A stretch of DNA of 64,000 nt from Evansella sp. AB-P1. Its GTDB lineage: Bacteria; Bacillota; Bacilli; Bacillales; Salisediminibacteriaceae. Location: NCBI RefSeq assembly GCF_029688925.1, contig NZ_JARUKY010000025.1, positions 1-64,000 on the forward strand. The letters run 5' to 3'. Made by a program: the position numbers and the translations under genes. A model generated the notes under the pieces. The model was not told where the DNA came from. It saw only the letters and a list, made by a program, of their open reading frames with translations, and ran no database searches. This document shows positions 59,087 through 64,000 of the stretch, piece by piece. Each line of letters starts with the position of its first letter. The first letter of the stretch is position 1.

Positions 59087-59332
59087 ATGTCTGTCGACTA
59101 TTATTATAAATTTTGTACAGAGCATATGCATAGAGAGGTGGAAATACGTGACCACCATGGAAAGGTATATGTAGGAACTATTGAGAGGGTCGATCGAGAA
59201 AAAGTATATATCCGACAAGGGGCAAGACCTACTGGTCATAGTGGACCGGGAGTGTTTTTCCTACCATTTGCAGCTGGGGTTTTAGTTGGTCTCCCTTTAG
59301 GAGCTATCGCTTTCGCTAGACCATATTATTAA
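59087..59332 (+). CDS. Small protein with a membrane-like C-terminus (81 aa)
   Basis: An 81-residue protein: residues 1-50 form an LSM/SH3-like beta segment (YYKFCTEHMHREVEIRDHHGKVYVGTIERVDREKVYIRQG), and residues 55-80 are glycine-rich and hydrophobic (VFFLPFAAGVLVGLPLGAIAFA). ATG 59087 is preceded by AGGAGG. Similar small proteins occur in Bacillus; function unknown. The following GNAT gene begins 12 bases later, so they form an operon. Confidence 0.65.
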   Translation: MSVDYYYKFCTEHMHREVEIRDHHGKVYVGTIERVDREKVYIRQGARPTGHSGPGVFFLPFAAGVLVGLPLGAIAFARPYY

Positions 59333-59344
59333 AGGGTGCCTTCC

Positions 59345-59902
59345 ATGAAAGATAAGTTAATAGGAATAAATAGCTTTGAATCAAAAAACTTTATTTTTCG
59401 AGGATTACATGAAGGTGATAAATACGATGTTTATCGCCTTTTCTCCGACGAAAATGTGATGAAATTAGATGAAAGTAATCCCGTTCAAAGTATTGAAGAA
59501 GTAGCAGATTATATTAATAAAGTCACAGAATTGAATCTTAGCCCTCAGTATATGATTTGGGGTGTAGAATTAAAACAAACAAATGAGATCATAGCAACTT
59601 GTGGATTCAAAAACTGGAATCGCCATAATCAACATGCAGAAATTGGTGGAAACTTATCCAGTCAATTTTGGGGGAAAGGCTATGCAAAAGAATGCTTAAT
59701 AGCACTATTAAATTTTGCATTTCATGAGATGCAACTTAATAAAATCTATGGGCAAACAAATTGGAAAAACAAGCCTGCTATTAAATTGATGAGTAAATTT
59801 GGCTTTCAACAAGAAGGAATCTTGCGAGAACATCAATTATTGGATGATAAATATGAAGATGTTTTACTATTTGCTTTATTAAAAAGAGATTACATGGATT
59901 AG
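59345..59902 (+). CDS. GNAT N-acetyltransferase (RimJ-like)
   Basis: A 185-residue acetyltransferase of the RimJ/RimL type. The acetyl-CoA-binding loop is AEIGGNLSSQFWGKGYAKEC, followed by LNKIYGQTNWKNKPAIKLMSKFGFQQEGILREH, the family's signature. It may acetylate a protein N-terminus or a small molecule. ATG 59345 is behind AAAGGGTG. It is the second gene of a two-gene unit with the 81-aa protein. Confidence 0.87.
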   Translation: MKDKLIGINSFESKNFIFRGLHEGDKYDVYRLFSDENVMKLDESNPVQSIEEVADYINKVTELNLSPQYMIWGVELKQTNEIIATCGFKNWNRHNQHAEIGGNLSSQFWGKGYAKECLIALLNFAFHEMQLNKIYGQTNWKNKPAIKLMSKFGFQQEGILREHQLLDDKYEDVLLFALLKRDYMD

Positions 59903-59969
59903 GTTTAGGAAGGTAGCAGTAGGCATTTAAAAATCAGTTCGTTCTAAACATGTTAATTGTTTTATGACA

Positions 59970-60015
59970 CGGTACATTTTAAAGAGGAAGGGAGTAGGTT
60001 TAATCCCTTTCTCTT
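59970..60015. terminator. Bidirectional hairpin
   Basis: AAGAGGAAGGGA / TCCCTTTCTCTT stem, between the GNAT gene and the convergent EamA gene. Confidence 0.65.
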
Positions 60016-60038
60016 ATTTTTTGTGCTAATGCAATTTT

Positions 60039-60917
60039 CTAAGCACCTGTTAGGGATATAATTACTGCTCCTATGAAAACGATGGTGGCTACAAACACGA
60101 TCAGTTTTGAAATGACTTCTTCTTTTTTCATGAAAAAGGTTACGAGAATCACAGTTAGTACTGGATCAACGGCAAGAATGGCAACTGCATAGCTAACTGG
60201 AATAAAAGACACAGATAAGTAAAAAAACAAAAGTGCCAAGCTAGTTATAATACCTGTCCATATATATAATGGGTTCTCCTTTGCTGAATAGAGATGCTTA
60301 CGAATTTTTCCTTTACTGCCTTCCACAAATGTCAAGATAACTAAAGCTGCTAGTGTTCCGACGAATACACCTAAAAAGGGGTTCGGTACATATTCCATTG
60401 CTTGTTTAGACATCCCTTGTCCTAATCCATATCCAAGTGCAGATAACAGAGAAATCATATACCCGACTCTCTGGACCTGTTGAGATTCTTCTTGAAAGAA
60501 TTGAATTCCTAAGAAAAATAAGCCAATAAATATTAGGATAATTCCTATGAATGGCCACATTGTTATTTGTTCGTTAATAACAATGATTGCAAAAATAAAA
60601 GTAATTACTGGGGCAGAGTTTTTAATGGCAACAGCCTTTGATGACCCAATCTGTCTAATTCCTCTATACAATAATCCCCGGCCAAGGACATTTATAAATA
60701 TTCCTGAAAGTATAAAGATGATGAGACCAAGAGGATCAAGGTCGAAGGGGATTTCCAATAGGAACAGTGACATCAACAATATAACCCCTAAGACCAATAC
60801 GTTAATGAATGTAATGATCCATACCCCATTGTGCTCTGAATGCTTCATCCCCTTTTTCAAAAGGATGTTGGCGATGGAAAAAAATAGAGCTGACATAAAA
60901 GCCAAAGCAAATCCCAT
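60039..60917 (-). CDS. EamA family (DMT) transporter
   Basis: A 292-residue membrane protein with about ten helices in two repeats of five. Typical EamA features are the N-terminal FALAFMSALFFSIANILLKKGMK, the RQIGSSKAVAIKNSAPVITFIFAIIVINEQITMWPF block, and the second-half counterpart FIPVSYAVAILAVDPVLTVILVTFFMKKEEV. It exports or imports a small metabolite; the substrate is unknown. AAGGGATACC lies before the ATG on the minus strand. It stands alone. Confidence 0.88.
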   Translation of the reverse strand: MGFALAFMSALFFSIANILLKKGMKHSEHNGVWIITFINVLVLGVILLMSLFLLEIPFDLDPLGLIIFILSGIFINVLGRGLLYRGIRQIGSSKAVAIKNSAPVITFIFAIIVINEQITMWPFIGIILIFIGLFFLGIQFFQEESQQVQRVGYMISLLSALGYGLGQGMSKQAMEYVPNPFLGVFVGTLAALVILTFVEGSKGKIRKHLYSAKENPLYIWTGIITSLALLFFYLSVSFIPVSYAVAILAVDPVLTVILVTFFMKKEEVISKLIVFVATIVFIGAVIISLTGA

Positions 60918-61009
60918 AAGGTATCCCTCGTTTTTTTAATAGCCTATGTGTTAATAGGAGTTTGTTGCACGTACGACGGGTTAGGTTGGATTGGATTAAT
61001 GTGATTCAT

Positions 61010-61060
61010 GGGGACGGTTCTCGTGACTTTATATTGAGATAGCATCGTGAGAACCGTCCC
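61010..61060. repeat. Family A palindrome with variant centre
   Basis: Outer arms GGGGACGGTTCTCGTGA / TCGTGAGAACCGTCCC are intact. The usual TTCGTTT/AAACGAA stem is replaced by CTTTATATTGAGATAGCA. A diverged centre with conserved arms supports the arms as the core of the element. Confidence 0.85.
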
Positions 61061-61152
61061 TATATTTTAGTGATTAGGGTCACCACCTTCCAAGTGAGAT
61101 AGTGTTAGACTTCATATATTAAATGTACTTTATTAAGAAGGGGAGAGAATAT

Positions 61153-62388
61153 ATGAGTGAAATCATTAACAACCGTGAGCAGTCTTCTGTGGACCAGAGT
61201 TCGGAACGTCTTGAGTTATTGAAAACGATATTTTGGGATCTTTATAATGGTAAAAATGTAGATGAAGTAAAAGTATTTGTTGAAGAAAAATTAGGTAAAG
61301 TGACAATAAAGGAAGTTATTAAACTTTCAGAGTATCAACGGGAAATTTTAGAAGAAAGAAATTTGTCTAAAAGTGAGCTTGAAAGATTATCCGCGGCCCA
61401 TTTAGCCATTGTTGAAGGAAACATAGTAGAGGTGGAATACCCTCAAGAAATACCGGGCCATCCTATTCATACTTTTTGTAGGGAAAATAGAGCAATAGAA
61501 AATTTACTACAAGAAAAATTGTTGCCCCATATAGAGAATTTTGCTAAAGAGGACTCTCCTGCCAATACATACACACTAATAGAAGACTGCAACCTCTTGT
61601 ATGATATCGACAAACATTTTACACGGAAGGAGCAATTATTGTTTCCATACCTTGAGAAATATGGTATTAATGGTCCATCGGTAAATATGTGGAGATTAGA
61701 TGATTATATACGTGATGCTATCAAGGAGACGAAGAAGCTGCTTGGGAGTTATCAAGGAGATAATGAGATCGTTCAGAATAGATTAAATTATATTGTGGAA
61801 CAAGTAACCGCAATGATATACAGAGAAGAACAAATTCTCTTTCCAATGTCCTTGAGTCATTTAACCGAGGATGAATGGATAAAAATAGCTCATGAAAGTG
61901 ATGAAATAGGGTTTTGTCTTACCGAACCAGCTGCGGTATGGAAGCCAGAACGCTTTAATATTGATGAGGAATCACACACAGAAGGATTCATTAAACTCGA
62001 AACTGGGGTACTATCCTTAAATCAATTGGAATTAATGCTTAATCATTTACCAGTGGATATTACGTTTATAGATGACAAGGATATTGTCAGGTATTTTTCC
62101 CATGGTAAAGAAAGAATTTTTGCACGTACCAAGGCAGTAATTGGACGCACAGTGCAAAATTGTCATCCACCTAAAAGTGCACATATAATAGAAGCTTTAC
62201 TAGATGATTTCAAATCTGGAAAAAAAGATTCCGAGGATTTTTGGATTAAGTTTAAAGATAAATATGTCTATATACGATACTTTGCCGTACGAGATGAGCA
62301 GAATAAATATAAAGGTACACTAGAATTCACTCAAAATATTGATCCTATTCAAGCGATTGAAGGGGAAAAACGAATATTATCACTTTAA
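61153..62388 (+). CDS. DUF438 / hemerythrin / PAS protein
   Basis: A 411-residue protein with three parts. Residues about 25-105 are DUF438 (LLKTIFWDLYNGKNVDEVK...SELERLSAAHLAIVEG). Residues about 115-265 are a hemerythrin-type four-helix diiron domain (HPIHTFCRENRAIENLL, HFTRKEQLLFPYLEKYG, EEQILFPMSLSHLTEDEW). Residues about 285-400 are PAS (LPVDITFIDDKDIVRYFSHGKERIF...HPPKSAHIIEALL...FKDKYVYIRYFAVRDE). It probably senses or handles nitric oxide or oxygen. ATG 61153 is behind GGGGAGAG. A strong terminator follows. Confidence 0.92.
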   Translation: MSEIINNREQSSVDQSSERLELLKTIFWDLYNGKNVDEVKVFVEEKLGKVTIKEVIKLSEYQREILEERNLSKSELERLSAAHLAIVEGNIVEVEYPQEIPGHPIHTFCRENRAIENLLQEKLLPHIENFAKEDSPANTYTLIEDCNLLYDIDKHFTRKEQLLFPYLEKYGINGPSVNMWRLDDYIRDAIKETKKLLGSYQGDNEIVQNRLNYIVEQVTAMIYREEQILFPMSLSHLTEDEWIKIAHESDEIGFCLTEPAAVWKPERFNIDEESHTEGFIKLETGVLSLNQLELMLNHLPVDITFIDDKDIVRYFSHGKERIFARTKAVIGRTVQNCHPPKSAHIIEALLDDFKSGKKDSEDFWIKFKDKYVYIRYFAVRDEQNKYKGTLEFTQNIDPIQAIEGEKRILSL

Positions 62389-62390
62389 AA

Positions 62391-62421
62391 CAACCACGGG
62401 GAGCTTCCCCGTGGTTTTTCA
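62391..62421 (+). terminator. Terminator after the DUF438 gene
   Basis: AACCACGGGGA / TCCCCGTGGTT stem followed by TTT. Confidence 0.95.
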
Positions 62422-62540
62422 TTAAGCCTTATGAACTAATTCTATTAGGGAAAAATTGACAACTTATTTATATATGATATAACAAAGAGAGAAAAGCCAT
62501 CTTAGATTAGGAGCTATTATACCATTTGGAGGGTGCTCAT

Positions 62541-64000
62541 ATGGATGATTTTAAGCAAAGGCTCCAGAGAATTAACAAGGAGCAAGAAAAGCTTGCCATG
62601 GAAAGTAAAACTATTTTGCAAGAGTATGAATCTCATGATCTTCTTCAAGAAAACCAACAACTTCAAAAATCGAATGATGAGATCAAAAAGAGTATTCATG
62701 ACTTGAAGGAAAAACAAAAGAAAATAGAAGCAGAAAATTCGAAGTTACGTCAAGCTCTTCAAGAACAAATGTTAGATGAAAAACGTAATATCCTAAAGGT
62801 GTCTAAAGCTAAATTAACTACATATTTTGGTCATCATACAGCTCCATATTATAATAGGCTTAAAAATTTTGAAGTAGAATCACAGCGTGAAATAAAACGG
62901 CTAATGGAGCTTGTAAGTGGAAATTTACAGAATGATAAAGAAGAAATCATTTCGAAATTAAAGCAAACATCTCTAGAAATAAAGGATCGAGTTGTTCAAA
63001 ATCGAGAAATGTTAGCAAAGCAGGAAAAGGACTTACTTCAAGGTGTATCAGAGCATTACGATGAACTTGCAAAAGAAGAAATAACAGAAGAGGTAATGAA
63101 GAAACGGGTGAAAGAAAATCAGATTGAATTAAAAATCGGTCTGAACTGGATTAACAGGCTAGGTATTTTATTAATTATCCTTGGTGTAGGAGCAGCATTT
63201 CGGTATTCTTATGCCAATTGGTTTAATGATTACTTTAAAGGTGGAGGTTTTTTCGCACTTGGGATTCTAATGTTACTTGCAGGAGAGTTATTTTACCGAA
63301 AGGATAAACGAACATTTGCTTTGGGAATACTTGGAGGTGGGATCGCTGTATTGTATGGTTCTATTTTTTTCAGTTACTTTTTATTGGAAATCATAGGTCT
63401 TTATCCAGCATTACTATTATCGGTAGTTGTTACAGCAACAGCTGTTGCATTGTCTCTTCGCTATCATTCGAGAACAATATGTTCCTTTGGTCTAGTAGGT
63501 GGTTATTTTCCTCTCTATTCTTATATCCTCGCCTTCGGACTTGAAGGAAATGCAGTCTATGCTGCGATGGGTTATTTATTAATCTTAAGTATATCAATTC
63601 TATGGATTTCTTTCCAAAAGCAATGGAGTATTGTTCATTATATTAGTTTTTTATTTAATATTCCTTCTATGCTAGTGCTTATAGCCTTATCTAGTAATGA
63701 TTTGATTAGTATGGGGTATTCTATATTAACCTTCTTAATCTACTTAGCTATTACAATAGTATTTTCTTTTAAACATAAAGTTTCCATGAAAACGGTGGAT
63801 GTTGTACTTCTTGGGATTAATACGTTTATAAGTTGCACTATATTATATTACTTGTTTAACGCATTAGGCTGGAATGATTTAAGAGGTTTACTAGCGCTTA
63901 TCTTTTGTGTTCTGTATATTGGGTTGGGAATGTTTATCGAACAAATCATACCGAAGGAAAAACAAACAAAGGTACTATTTTACGGAACAGCTCTAACCTT
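62541..64000 (+). CDS. DUF2339 multi-pass membrane protein (5' part, runs off the window)
   Basis: 486 codons are open to the window end. Residues 1 to about 200 are charged coiled-coil helix (MDDFKQRLQRINKEQEKLAM..., EKQKKIEAENSKLRQ). From about residue 200, ELKIGLNWINRLGILLIILG starts a series of many membrane helices, with YKGGG-, GGIAVLYGSIFF and FGLVGGYFPLYSYILA segments, fitting DUF2339. These proteins are large (often 700-1000 residues) and of unknown function. The ATG is behind GGAGGGTG (62528-62535). The 3' end is not in the window. Confidence 0.85.
   Translation, partial: MDDFKQRLQRINKEQEKLAMESKTILQEYESHDLLQENQQLQKSNDEIKKSIHDLKEKQKKIEAENSKLRQALQEQMLDEKRNILKVSKAKLTTYFGHHTAPYYNRLKNFEVESQREIKRLMELVSGNLQNDKEEIISKLKQTSLEIKDRVVQNREMLAKQEKDLLQGVSEHYDELAKEEITEEVMKKRVKENQIELKIGLNWINRLGILLIILGVGAAFRYSYANWFNDYFKGGGFFALGILMLLAGELFYRKDKRTFALGILGGGIAVLYGSIFFSYFLLEIIGLYPALLLSVVVTATAVALSLRYHSRTICSFGLVGGYFPLYSYILAFGLEGNAVYAAMGYLLILSISILWISFQKQWSIVHYISFLFNIPSMLVLIALSSNDLISMGYSILTFLIYLAITIVFSFKHKVSMKTVDVVLLGINTFISCTILYYLFNALGWNDLRGLLALIFCVLYIGLGMFIEQIIPKEKQTKVLFYGTALT

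Noticed and set aside
11476-61060. Family A palindromes as ordinary rho-independent terminators
   Set aside because: Most lack a T tract, several follow a separate proper terminator, and they occur in leaders and inside genes; termination may be a side effect but does not explain the conservation.

Overview
The window is low-GC, densely coded DNA with strong AGGAGG-type ribosome binding sites and frequent TTG/GTG starts. It looks like an endospore-forming member of the Bacillaceae (Bacillota). Supporting genes are a YjcZ-type sporulation protein, YusW-, YqcI/YcgG- and lmo0937-type families, a B. subtilis-like rhamnose pathway, and the NsrR/Hmp pair. The anaerobic ribonucleotide reductase and the nitric-oxide genes suggest a facultative or anaerobic lifestyle. 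I see no rRNA, tRNA, CRISPR array, prophage or replication origin.

Layout. Positions 1-11.4 kb hold small sporulation or unknown proteins, a SEC-C protein, a YusW-like lipoprotein or secreted protein, a 42-bp-repeat coiled-coil protein, hflK with an hflC that carries an early in-frame stop, and a DUF4317 protein. Positions 11.5-20.6 kb are an L-rhamnose island: rhaM, an AraC regulator, rhaBA with a cre site at its 5' end, rhaD, the aldolase-dehydrogenase fusion rhaEW, and a DeoR regulator. It has two different rhamnulose-1-phosphate aldolases and no transporter. Positions 21.3-24.1 kb are a decayed persulfide/sulfur cluster: cstR, a rhodanese split by a TnpB-less IS200/IS605-type element, DUF302, an intact rhodanese, and a metallo-beta-lactamase relic. 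Four ATACC-N6-GGTAT sites are scattered through it. Positions 24.1-26.9 kb hold a cobalamin riboswitch and terminator in front of nrdDG. Positions 27-31.4 kb hold a DrrAB-type exporter, a GntR regulator and uxuA with matching GTATAC operators. Positions 32-36.3 kb hold hmp/nsrR (divergent) and thiG-thiO. Positions 36.7-46.6 kb hold an MFS exporter, DoxX, a zinc-finger-like protein, a GH3 glycosidase, DinB, HD-GYP and YitT. Positions 47-64 kb hold a PAS histidine kinase, OsmC, a MazG-like protein, an SDR, a TPR-GGDEF cyclase, transporters, a second repeat-rich coiled-coil protein, a DUF438-hemerythrin-PAS protein and a partial DUF2339 membrane protein.

The most striking feature is a dispersed palindromic repeat (called family A here), core GGGACGGTTCT...AGAACCGTCCC with a TTCGTTT-loop-AAACGAA centre. 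About 23 full, half or degenerate copies occur in 64 kb. Copies sit at gene ends, supply C-terminal codons of nrdG, an HD-GYP gene and a hypothetical gene, lie inside the N-terminus of a GH3 gene, and in one case the two arms are split 1 kb apart around doxX. A second, longer repeat (family B, about 100-200 bp, ending GGGGCGCCTTGCGCTTTTCTTA) has four copies.

Several partial genes (a response-regulator relic and unknown relics near 3.2, 44.4 and 49.2 kb) show that this chromosome region is undergoing gene decay. All functional calls rest on reading motifs by eye; no database search was possible.
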